Shown: positions 45,212 through 53,099 of the stretch, piece by piece
How the letters are laid out: each line of letters opens with the position of its first letter
Position numbering within the stretch: the first letter of the stretch is position 1
Source of the DNA: a virus
Direction: 5' to 3' (one strand)
Virus record (IMG/VR): IMGVR_UViG_3300003702_000965
Location: 19,951 to 83,950 of that record
Length of the DNA: 64,000 nt
Program-made: the position numbers and the translations under genes
Notes under the pieces: model-generated
Told to the model about the DNA's origin: nothing
Database searches by the model: none
The model's input: only the letters and a program-made list of their open reading frames with translations

Positions 45212-47044
45212 TTGAATATTCTAGGTATAAATATAAGTCACGACGCCTCCCTTGCCTTAGTGCGGAGCGGCAGACTAGTCGGTGCTACCAGCATAGAGAG
45301 GTATTCAAGAATCAAAAAAGATTCTAACATAAGACGGGAGCATATAGATAGATTTTTGGCTGACTTTGGTTTGGAGCTAACAGATATTGACACTATAGCT
45401 CTTTCTTTTTATATTAGGGGATGCATTCCTTTCATGTCTTTATACAGTCCTGAGGACCAAGTCTATCCTTTCTGCACCTACGGGTCACATCGTGAAGACA
45501 CAAAGATATTAAGTATCCTAAAACCAACACTAATAGAAGGTAAAGGTTATACCATCGCCGATTTCGTCACAAGATTAAGACCACCGTATTCTGGCGATAC
45601 AATATCTGGCACCTTTTCTTTCAAAGTAAATGTTAAATTTGATGGGGTAGATAAATTATTTGATGGATATTTGGTAGATCACCAAGCGGCTCATGCCGCT
45701 TCTGTGTTTTATACTTCGAAATTTGACAGGTCTATGGTTTTTACGGCCGACGCTTCCATGCATGATGCTACTGCTTGTTCGATGTGGTGGTATGGGTTTG
45801 ATAATTTTGTTCAGCCTTTCAGATGTCCCGGTTATATGATGGGTAATTTTTATGATGTAGCTACTGAATTCTGCGGAATTGGCCCGGGCACGTTTAAAGC
45901 CGGATCTCTAATGGGGCTATCTTCCTATGGAAGAGTCAGCGAAAAGACTATTGCCAATTGGAAAGAATGGACAAAGCCATATGGAGAAAGGGAGGAAAAA
46001 GAGGATCACATATATTGTGATTGGTTGTTTTCTCAAATATCTGGAAAATTTCCCACTATTGGAACCGCCATTCCTGAAATAGTGAACGAACTTGGTTACC
46101 ACGAAAGTTACACTAGGAGATTCCAACAAGTCTTCTCCAAAGAAGAGAGCGATAAAGGGGAGTGTATGAATGTAGCTGCCTCCATACAATATATAACCGA
46201 ACGATCCCTCGTCAAATATACCCAACAACTATACGACGAATCAGAAGAATTCAACGAAGGCAATTTGTGTTTGTCTGGTGGATTATTCTTGAACTGCAAC
46301 GCCAACTATAAAATTCTAAAAGAAACTCCTTTTGAAAACCTTCACATTTTTCCCGCATGCGGAGATGATGGCGTATCTGTTGGGGCAGCTTTATATGTTT
46401 ATCATCATATATTTGAGAACAGAAGAGAATCTTATGATAATTCAGAGTTGATGTATACCGGTAGTCGCCAAAAATTTCGCCCGATCCAACCTCATCAATA
46501 TGATTTTCTATGCCGGGAAATCTCGCAAGGTAAAATAGTTTGCTGGCACCAAGGTAGATCTGAATTTGGCCCAAGAGCTTTGGGGCATCGTTCGTTTATA
46601 GCTGACGCTAGAAACGAAAAAATGAAAGACACGCTTAATCATAGAGTAAAATTTAGAGAATGGTATCGGCCTTTTGCTCCAGCGGTTTTGGTTGAAGACG
46701 CACACGAATGGTTTGACTTGGAAATTCCCTCTCCCTTCATGCTTTATACCGTTCCCTGTAAAAAACCAAAACAAATCCCTTCCGCAGTTCATGTAGACAA
46801 TACTTCCAGAGTTCAAACAGTGGATCGAAAAGATAACCCTGAGTTCTATGATTTAATTCATCATTTTAAAAAATTAACAGGAGTTCCGGTATTGTTAAAC
46901 ACATCGTTAAATATTAAAGGAGAGCCTATTGTCGAGACGGAAGAAGACTCTATTAAACTTTTCAAGGAGTCAGACGCAGATATACTCGTTCTGAACGGTA
47001 AAATAGTAGAAAAAAAACCTCCTTCAAGACCGTTTTTAAACTGA
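45212..47044 (+). CDS. Carbamoyltransferase (NodU/CmcH/TobZ family)
   Basis: The N-terminal Kae1-like domain begins LGINISHDASLALVRSG and contains DHQAAHAASVFY with the metal-binding His residues. CLSGGLFLNCNANYKI and FGPRALGHRSFIAD are family signatures, and FREWYRPFAPAVL with GVPVLLNTSLNIKGEPIV marks the YrdC-like/C-terminal region. The 610-residue length is typical. It transfers a carbamoyl group from carbamoyl phosphate to a hydroxyl of a sugar or natural product. The start is TTG at 45212. Confidence 0.93.
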   Translation: MNILGINISHDASLALVRSGRLVGATSIERYSRIKKDSNIRREHIDRFLADFGLELTDIDTIALSFYIRGCIPFMSLYSPEDQVYPFCTYGSHREDTKILSILKPTLIEGKGYTIADFVTRLRPPYSGDTISGTFSFKVNVKFDGVDKLFDGYLVDHQAAHAASVFYTSKFDRSMVFTADASMHDATACSMWWYGFDNFVQPFRCPGYMMGNFYDVATEFCGIGPGTFKAGSLMGLSSYGRVSEKTIANWKEWTKPYGEREEKEDHIYCDWLFSQISGKFPTIGTAIPEIVNELGYHESYTRRFQQVFSKEESDKGECMNVAASIQYITERSLVKYTQQLYDESEEFNEGNLCLSGGLFLNCNANYKILKETPFENLHIFPACGDDGVSVGAALYVYHHIFENRRESYDNSELMYTGSRQKFRPIQPHQYDFLCREISQGKIVCWHQGRSEFGPRALGHRSFIADARNEKMKDTLNHRVKFREWYRPFAPAVLVEDAHEWFDLEIPSPFMLYTVPCKKPKQIPSAVHVDNTSRVQTVDRKDNPEFYDLIHHFKKLTGVPVLLNTSLNIKGEPIVETEEDSIKLFKESDADILVLNGKIVEKKPPSRPFLN

Positions 47045-47049
47045 AGAAA

Positions 47050-47619
47050 ATGACTCTAGATCAGCCAGAACTATTCGGTGATTTTTTTGAAGTTAGAACT
47101 TCATTAGGAGATATTCCAGATAAATTTGACATAACTGAGATTCCTTTTTTTGATGGCGGCATTGGGACAGCTTTCGACAACGCTAATAAAAAGATCGCCA
47201 AAACAAGATCCTTGCCCCCAAAGGTCTACTACGTATACAAAGAAGGACACCCGCTATTCCCTGCTCTGCCTTTCATCAAAAACGAAAGAACGGGAGTTAT
47301 ATACAGCATAACCGACACTAAACACTCTTACCCTATAGTATCACTGAACAAGAAGGCAGACGTGTGGTGGGACGTGCACAAGCTAGTAGGACATGCTTTC
47401 ATTAAAAACCCTGACCCCTCACGCAAATATCAAATAGACCATATTAACGAAGACAATTTAGAGTTTTGTCTAGAAGTCATAAAGGTTTTCGGCTACGCAA
47501 GAGCAGCCCCCCACATGGTAGATTTTAGACCCCAAAATTTACGTTGGGTCACAAACTCAGAGAACCTCCGAGCAATGCATCGCAGCAAAAGACTTAATTC
47601 GCAAACCCTTGAGACTTAA
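47050..47619 (+). CDS. HNH endonuclease (homing-type)
   Basis: VHKLVGHAFIKNPDPSRKYQ followed by IDHINEDN and RPQNLRWVTNSENLRA is the HNH core seen in phage homing endonucleases of the NUMOD4/HNH type. Between the two parts there is a non-standard stretch LEFCLEVIKVFGYARAAPHM, longer than usual. Direct and inverted repeats lie at its 3' end. It is probably a mobile free-standing endonuclease. Confidence 0.8.
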   Translation: MTLDQPELFGDFFEVRTSLGDIPDKFDITEIPFFDGGIGTAFDNANKKIAKTRSLPPKVYYVYKEGHPLFPALPFIKNERTGVIYSITDTKHSYPIVSLNKKADVWWDVHKLVGHAFIKNPDPSRKYQIDHINEDNLEFCLEVIKVFGYARAAPHMVDFRPQNLRWVTNSENLRAMHRSKRLNSQTLET

Positions 47620-47665
47620 CGGTTTACAGTAAAAAAAGTTTGTTTCCGTAAACCCTTGGCGCTTA
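47603..47665 (+). repeat. Direct and inverted repeats at the 3' end of the HNH gene
   Basis: AAACCCTTGNNNCTTA occurs at 47603-47618 (overlapping the HNH stop) and at 47650-47665. Between them GGTTTAC (47621-47627) and GTAAACC (47648-47654) form a perfect 7-base inverted repeat. The 162-base gap 47620-47781 otherwise holds A/T-rich sequence and the next promoter. Confidence 0.75.
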
Positions 47666-47741
47666 GTAACTTACGTTTTTAATAATAATTATTTTTTAAG
47701 TTGTTGGTGATTAAAGACTTACGATTTCTAGAAAAAACATA

Positions 47742-47770
47742 TTGACAAGTCCGAAAGTAACATGTAGGAT
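47742..47770 (+). promoter_or_regulatory. Promoter with -10 box 11 bases before the ATG
   Basis: TTGACA (47742-47747), 17 bases, TAGGAT (47765-47770), then 11 bases to the ATG at 47782. GATAAT 3 bases further on (47768-47773) is an alternative -10. No Shine-Dalgarno sequence lies in the short leader. Confidence 0.7.
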
Positions 47771-47781
47771 AATTTCCAGTT

Positions 47782-48435
47782 ATGAGTGATTCATTAGCAT
47801 TCTTCAAACCTAATACAAAAGTTACAGGACATCTCTGTAGCTTCAAATATAGTCAGCTTGACAACTCATTTATGGCCGAACTTGTCAAGCAGTCGAGTTG
47901 GAACGCCGAAACGCATCAAGGTTCGTTTGCGGGCAAAGACCCATCTAAGAAAGTTAGCGTCAAGCTTAGCGAAACTGAAGTGGGCCAAATTTTAGCCTGC
48001 ATCAAAAAGAATATTGATGTTTGTGGAAGTAAATCGTGGTATCATTCAAGCAAAAACCAAATTACCCGTCTTAAATTTGAGCCTTGGTTTCAAATGAGTA
48101 AAAACGGTAATGAATGGGTAAAATCTGGCCCCCAATTGGGATACGCTTTTAAGGTTCAAAAGGAGAGCAAGGAGGATTCTTCCCAGAAGAGTAATTTTCA
48201 AATTACATTAGATTATGGCGAAGCCGAAATTCTATTATCTTATTTAGAAGTTGCTCTTACCGATTTCAACGAAGGAAGACTCGAAAGGTATTCCAAAAAG
48301 CAAAAGGAATGGATCAACAAAGCTAAAAAGGCTAAATCGGAAGCGGCAGAGTCAGGATCATCTAATGATGATTTCGCCGACATCGAAAGCTCGTCAAATT
48401 CTGGAGACGGCTCCATTGAAGTGGAACCATGGTGA
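47782..48435 (+). CDS. Probable ssDNA-binding protein
   Basis: The 217-residue protein has an N-terminal beta domain starting SLAFFKPNTKVTGHLCSF, with a KKVSVKLSETEVGQILACI element, and an acidic, Ser/Gly-rich tail ending DGSIEVEPW. Such a beta domain plus acidic terminal tail is the plan of phage ssDNA-binding proteins of the SSB/whirly-like group. Its strong own promoter fits an abundant protein. No OB-fold signature is certain, so the call rests on overall plan. Confidence 0.5.
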   Translation: MSDSLAFFKPNTKVTGHLCSFKYSQLDNSFMAELVKQSSWNAETHQGSFAGKDPSKKVSVKLSETEVGQILACIKKNIDVCGSKSWYHSSKNQITRLKFEPWFQMSKNGNEWVKSGPQLGYAFKVQKESKEDSSQKSNFQITLDYGEAEILLSYLEVALTDFNEGRLERYSKKQKEWINKAKKAKSEAAESGSSNDDFADIESSSNSGDGSIEVEPW

Positions 48436-50354
48436 AAAAGAAAAAGGTATTCTTTCATACCGATTTTGCGCTAGCAAAGACGGGCTTTGGCAGAAACGCC
48501 AAGGCCCTTCTTACTTACTTATATAAAACTGGCAAATACGATATAATTAATTTCGCCTGTGGAATGGCTAGCGGTCATGAGGACTTCGCTAAAGCTCCTT
48601 GGAAAACTATAGGAGCTATAACAAGCGATGAATCCAAACTCCAAGAAATAAATTCTTCTACGGACCAAAAGAGACTTAGAGACGTAGCTTACGGATCAGA
48701 AGAAATAAACGAAATAATAAAGAAAGAGAAACCGGACGTATATATTGGAGCGCAAGATTTTTGGGGTGTAGACTTTTCGATTAGATCGACTTGGTTTAAA
48801 AAAATACCTTCCGCTATTTGGGTTACTCTAGATTCACTTCCCATCTTCGAAGCCGCGATTAAAAGCGCTGAAAAAATAGATAATTATTGGGTTTGGAGCA
48901 GCTTCGCCGAGAAAGAGCTTCATAGGCTGGGCTTTGATCATGTCAAAACCGTACACGGCATCGTAGACGAAACTCATTTCAAGAGGCTGAAAGAAAACGA
49001 AAGATTATTAATTAGAGCTAAACATGATATTGATCCCGATATTTTTATGATTGGATTTGTATTTAGGAATCAGCTTAGAAAGTCTGTGCCAAATTTGCTC
49101 GAAGGCTACAAGAAGTTTCGAGACGCTTTTCCCTCAGAGAAGGCTGGCCTATTGCTCCACACTCATTACGCGGAAGGGTGGGGAATACCGAAGCTGATAA
49201 AAGAATATGAAATAAACGAAAAGGAAATATTTACAACTTATCATTGTCGCGAATGCGGGGAATATAAAATAGCGAACTTCACTGGCCAAGACTTGAACTG
49301 CCCATTTTGCGAATCGAAAAAAACCTTCAACACTACGAACGTAAATCATGGCGTTACCGAAGACCAGTTGAACGAAGTTTATAATGTAATGGACGCATAT
49401 TGCCACCCATTCACCAGTGGAGGTCAAGAGATACCTATTCAAGAAGCAAAGCTTACCGAACTCATTACTCTTGTCACTAATTATAGCTGTGGAGAAGAAT
49501 GCTGCGAAGACGGCGCTTATTCCTTGCCTCTCGATTGGGCTGAATACAGAGAACATGGAACTCAATTCAAAAAAGCTTCAACTTTGCCTCAATCTATATG
49601 CGACCAATTATCCAAAGTCTTTTCGATGGACGAATCCGACAGGAAGGAATGGGGGGAAAAGGCTAGAGAATGGGTTCTATCTAAATTTTCCACTAAAGTC
49701 GTCGGCGGATTCATTGAGGATTTTATAGATTCTCAGCCAGAACACGGCTTTGACTTCGTAGAGTCCGAAAATGATAAAAAAGATCCAAACGCGCAAATCC
49801 CCAATATAGAAAATGACAAAGAGTGGATAAATGCTCTTTATAAAAACATACTCAAGAGAGACGTTGACCCCACATATGAAGGACATATGTATTGGGTTGA
49901 CGAGTTAACCAAGGGGTCTGAAAGAAGCGATATAGAAAGATATTTCAGGAACGTAGCCTCCAAGGAGATAGAAAAAGAAAAACGACAAACTTACGACATA
50001 GAAGACTCCTTGGATAAAGACGACGAAGGTAAGAGAATAGCGTTTATTCTGCCAAGTAATGAAAGGGATATCTTTCTTAGCACCAGTTTACTGAAGTCGC
50101 TTAAAGATACATATCCAGAATATAACATTTACTACGCCACGAAACCTGAATACTTTTGTATTCTGGAAGGAAATCCTAATATCCATAAGATCATAGAGTT
50201 TAACCCTCAAATGGAAAAACCCTTTTTCCTAGAAGGGCGATCTGACCAAAAAGGTTATTTTGAAATAGCTTTCACTCCCTATTTTTGTACCTTACAAGCT
50301 ATCAATTATACTCACAACGCAAAAGATAAAATCAGTTTCAATTTACATTACTAG
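48429..50354 (+). CDS. Multidomain glycosyltransferase: GT4-like, DUF4214, then N-half of a GT9 domain
   Basis: Residues about 1-420 form a GT4-like enzyme (FFHTDFALAKTGFGRNA, HGIVDETHF, PFTSGGQEIPIQEAKLTEL). A CxxC...CxxC zinc ribbon (CRECG, CPFCE; about 275-300) is inserted in its C-domain. A DUF4214 domain follows (WINALYKNILKRDVDP to FRNVASKEI, about 460-515). The last 110 residues (RIAFILPSNERDIFLSTSLLKSL) match the N-terminal half of GT9 heptosyltransferases. The frame then stops with TAG, and the rest of GT9 is in the next gene, in the same frame. It overlaps the previous gene by 7 bases. Confidence 0.78.
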   Translation: MVKKKKVFFHTDFALAKTGFGRNAKALLTYLYKTGKYDIINFACGMASGHEDFAKAPWKTIGAITSDESKLQEINSSTDQKRLRDVAYGSEEINEIIKKEKPDVYIGAQDFWGVDFSIRSTWFKKIPSAIWVTLDSLPIFEAAIKSAEKIDNYWVWSSFAEKELHRLGFDHVKTVHGIVDETHFKRLKENERLLIRAKHDIDPDIFMIGFVFRNQLRKSVPNLLEGYKKFRDAFPSEKAGLLLHTHYAEGWGIPKLIKEYEINEKEIFTTYHCRECGEYKIANFTGQDLNCPFCESKKTFNTTNVNHGVTEDQLNEVYNVMDAYCHPFTSGGQEIPIQEAKLTELITLVTNYSCGEECCEDGAYSLPLDWAEYREHGTQFKKASTLPQSICDQLSKVFSMDESDRKEWGEKAREWVLSKFSTKVVGGFIEDFIDSQPEHGFDFVESENDKKDPNAQIPNIENDKEWINALYKNILKRDVDPTYEGHMYWVDELTKGSERSDIERYFRNVASKEIEKEKRQTYDIEDSLDKDDEGKRIAFILPSNERDIFLSTSLLKSLKDTYPEYNIYYATKPEYFCILEGNPNIHKIIEFNPQMEKPFFLEGRSDQKGYFEIAFTPYFCTLQAINYTHNAKDKISFNLHY

Positions 50355-50360
50355 AAACAA

Positions 50361-51545
50361 ATGCATTTAATAGAAAAGTATAGCTTGGAAACCGGAGCCC
50401 TGATCGGCAACCCTGAAATTTATGAGAAGTATTACCCATGCCCAATCGAAGGCGACTATATAACTAATTTTGTTGATCAAAGCGTGTCGTCCATGCAATA
50501 CGATTACTGGGAGGATGTTGTGTCTTTAATAAATCCGACCCTAATCGAAAACAACATCAAAATACTTAATTTAAATCCTTCTAAAGTAAAAGATTTAGCG
50601 AACCTCACTCAAATAGACGAAAAAATAGAAGCGGGTCAAGTTTCCTATTTGATTCGTAATTCTCTTTTGCATTTTGGAGAAACTAGTTTTTGCACAGACT
50701 TAGCTTCCATGCATGACGTTAAAATAGTTTCATTATACTCAATGGCACACAAAGAGTGCGTTAAGCCTTATTGGGGTTCTCCGTCTCGTCAAATACTCCT
50801 AGACGGCCTTGGCCTAAAGGAAGGTAGAAAGCCCTGTTACTCCAACTTCGAGAGCCCCAAGGCAATTAATTCCATCTCGCCAGAAGAGATAGCTAGAAGC
50901 ATTCTCTCTTTGTTGGGGTTTGAGTTCAACTGTGAATATGAGACGATTTTCACTGGAGATCTTTACCAAAAAAAATCTGTCGAAGTAATACCCAATTCTG
51001 TTGCGAACGTTAATTTCTATCCCTTGAGCGTCAGAATGGATTATGCGTTTAATGAGAAAAATTTAGCAGAACAGATAAATGTTTCAGAGCATCCCGTTAG
51101 CATAGTCACCGACAAACCAATTAATGAAAACTTACTTAGAGAACTTTCCTCTAAAATAGAAGTTGTATTTTACATAATTAAAGAAAAGGATAATCCACTT
51201 TTCGTCGAAAAGCTAAAAAGATTAAAAATACCTTTTAAGATGTTGTCTTATTTAGAGGAGGAAGACGTTAATGATAAGAAATTAAACTATATGGATCTTG
51301 GCCCAATCTACAGACAGAAGTCGGCGAACTTCAAAGAAATGGACGAACTCAAGGATCAAAAATTAGAAGATTTATATTATTATTCAAACAAGAGACTTTT
51401 AGACAACGGCACAGTTTATTTAAGCAAAGCCGGACATGAGGCCAAACAAGCCCACGACACGCCGGACGACCCTAAGAAACTAATTGACAGTGAAGCTTTT
51501 TGGAAAGAGCTAGATTGCTTTAGGGTAGTTAGAAAAATTACTTGA
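50361..51545 (+). CDS. C-half of a GT9 (heptosyltransferase-like) domain plus unknown C-terminal domain
   Basis: It begins 6 bases after the TAG stop of the previous gene and in the same frame. Residues about 95-145 (SYLIRNSLLHFGETSFCTDLA, then VKIVSLYS) match the C-terminal donor site of GT9 enzymes. From about residue 190 a second domain (VEVIPNSVANVNF to LSYLEEEDVND) is unrecognised. Alone this half could not form a complete GT9, so it should work with the preceding protein, either as separate chains or through read-through. Confidence 0.65.
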   Translation: MHLIEKYSLETGALIGNPEIYEKYYPCPIEGDYITNFVDQSVSSMQYDYWEDVVSLINPTLIENNIKILNLNPSKVKDLANLTQIDEKIEAGQVSYLIRNSLLHFGETSFCTDLASMHDVKIVSLYSMAHKECVKPYWGSPSRQILLDGLGLKEGRKPCYSNFESPKAINSISPEEIARSILSLLGFEFNCEYETIFTGDLYQKKSVEVIPNSVANVNFYPLSVRMDYAFNEKNLAEQINVSEHPVSIVTDKPINENLLRELSSKIEVVFYIIKEKDNPLFVEKLKRLKIPFKMLSYLEEEDVNDKKLNYMDLGPIYRQKSANFKEMDELKDQKLEDLYYYSNKRLLDNGTVYLSKAGHEAKQAHDTPDDPKKLIDSEAFWKELDCFRVVRKIT

Positions 51546-51570
51546 CTCAATTAAAAGCGTAAGTTAATAT
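51542..51570 (+). promoter_or_regulatory. Promoter with start point at the ATG (leaderless type)
   Basis: TTGACT (51542-51547), 17 bases, TAATAT (51565-51570), then exactly 6 bases to the ATG at 51577. The standard +1 position falls on the A of ATG. Confidence 0.75.
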
Positions 51571-51576
51571 CACTTT

Positions 51577-52326
51577 ATGGCGGCGAAAAAAAAGGAATAT
51601 GGAGTACCTCCCAAGGAGGCTACTAAAGGCGTTAGGAACGTGCACGGTTTAATCTCTGATGGCACCGTCGATTATGTTTTTGATGAAAATGGTTTAGTTG
51701 ACTGGCGTAAAATGGTCAAGCAGGAGTTTTTAGTAGCTAATCGCCAGAGGACAAAAGAATCTGACATTTCGAAACTCGAAGATAGGGATCTTTTGATTTT
51801 ATTGGGAGGCATAAAGGATTTAGCTCAGATGAGGGGTTTTTCAAAGGTGGAATACAAAGTATATTCTGCTGCTCCGGATTATGTTTTAGCTTCTTGTGGC
51901 GTAACTTGGATACCTAACTACGAAACGGAAGATAAAGAAATTTATTTCGAAGCTCTAGCTGATGCCTCATTGAGCAACACCAAAAGTTTTGCTAGAAATT
52001 TTTTAGCTGCGATAGCTGAAAATAGAGCTTTTGTCAGGTGTGTGAGAAACTTTTTAAGAATCAATGTAGTTGGGCAAGATGAGATGGGCGACGCAAACCT
52101 CCTTAACGATTCCTCTCCCACTACTGCTGTCACCGCGGCCGCTGATCCCCATTCTCTTCTCGCTAGTGTTATGCAAGAGAAGGGAGTCTCCTTTGAGGAC
52201 ATAAAGAAAAGGCTTGCGGCGGAGGGGAGTGATTCGGCTGACAAATTCAAGACGATAAACGACATTCCTAAAAACCAGATCTTGGTTCTCGTCAAGAGGC
52301 TAAAAACAATTAAAGGGGGGCAATGA
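51577..52326 (+). CDS. Unrecognised phage protein, possible recombination/annealing role
   Basis: The 249-residue protein has a central region with conserved-looking segments (GGIKDLAQMRGFSKVEYKV, YFEALADASLSNT, IAENRAFVRCVRNFLRI) and a C-terminal helical domain (FEDIKKRLAAEG, IPKNQILVLVKRL). The C-terminal pattern resembles small helix-extended-loop helix/HeH-type domains. The distribution of conserved residues recalls Rad52-like annealing proteins, but no diagnostic motif is certain. It has its own leaderless-type promoter, suggesting abundant expression. Confidence 0.45.
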   Translation: MAAKKKEYGVPPKEATKGVRNVHGLISDGTVDYVFDENGLVDWRKMVKQEFLVANRQRTKESDISKLEDRDLLILLGGIKDLAQMRGFSKVEYKVYSAAPDYVLASCGVTWIPNYETEDKEIYFEALADASLSNTKSFARNFLAAIAENRAFVRCVRNFLRINVVGQDEMGDANLLNDSSPTTAVTAAADPHSLLASVMQEKGVSFEDIKKRLAAEGSDSADKFKTINDIPKNQILVLVKRLKTIKGGQ

Positions 52327-53099
52327 ATGAAAAGAGCTATTTAGCCACCCTAAAAGTTGTAGACGCCATCAAGCCCACTAGAAGAACTGCCGATTCTGGC
52401 GTTAATTTTCTTTTTAGGGGGGACGGCTTTGTCTGGACTAAGCTTTTTTCCGCTCAATCTAGGGGAGAGGCTGTCAAAAAAGCTTCTAGTTGGTTTTTCT
52501 TATTGAAACGCAGCAAACACGCCAAATCAAACATTCCTCATGTAACCATTAAGAGCTTAGTCGTAGACGATCCTCGCAAGGAAGTTTTTTTCTATAAGAA
52601 GTTCAGATGCTTCGGCAACAACAACAGGCTATTAGAAGAAGAAGCTATTGAACGCCTCTTGAAAGAATCACAAGGAAAGTTGAGAAGAGCTAAATTGAAT
52701 AGAAAAAAATTCGCAGTTAGGTCTTCGGTTGAGTGGAATAGGAACAGGAATATTAAACGCCTTTCTTATCTTGGCCCTGTTCTGAAATGGACAGGGTTTC
52801 CTTGTTTGCATCTGGAACCAGATTCTGGCGTCTTCATCTATATGATAAAGAAGCAGCCCCAAAAAACGGTTGGAATAAAATACGAGTTTAACGAAAACGT
52901 CCCAAGAACACCAATGCCGAGGAAACTCAAAAGTGGCAGAAAAGACGGTAGAACAGTATGGGCGGGGAAAGTCATAAAGATAACAGCAGGCAAAAAAGTT
53001 CAAGGCATACTGTACAAAGTTATCCGGCTGAAGGCTAAGGACTTAGCTGCCGCGAAAATAGAGGCTCTATTGATCCGTGATGGGAAAAAAATGGCCTAA
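52323..53099 (+). CDS. Unrecognised basic protein (258 aa)
   Basis: The protein is strongly basic, with KSLVVDDPRKEVFFYKKF and a Lys/Arg-rich middle (KLRRAKLNRKKFAVR), then short beta strands (GVFIYMIKKQ). Its start codon overlaps the previous stop by ATGA, so it is translated together with the preceding protein. A nucleic-acid-binding function is plausible from charge only. Confidence 0.5.
   Translation: MNEKSYLATLKVVDAIKPTRRTADSGVNFLFRGDGFVWTKLFSAQSRGEAVKKASSWFFLLKRSKHAKSNIPHVTIKSLVVDDPRKEVFFYKKFRCFGNNNRLLEEEAIERLLKESQGKLRRAKLNRKKFAVRSSVEWNRNRNIKRLSYLGPVLKWTGFPCLHLEPDSGVFIYMIKKQPQKTVGIKYEFNENVPRTPMPRKLKSGRKDGRTVWAGKVIKITAGKKVQGILYKVIRLKAKDLAAAKIEALLIRDGKKMA

Noticed and set aside
50352-50354. 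Genome-wide amber (TAG) recoding
   Set aside because: Several genes, including 21649-22257 and 42601-45204, end in TAG at natural family lengths.
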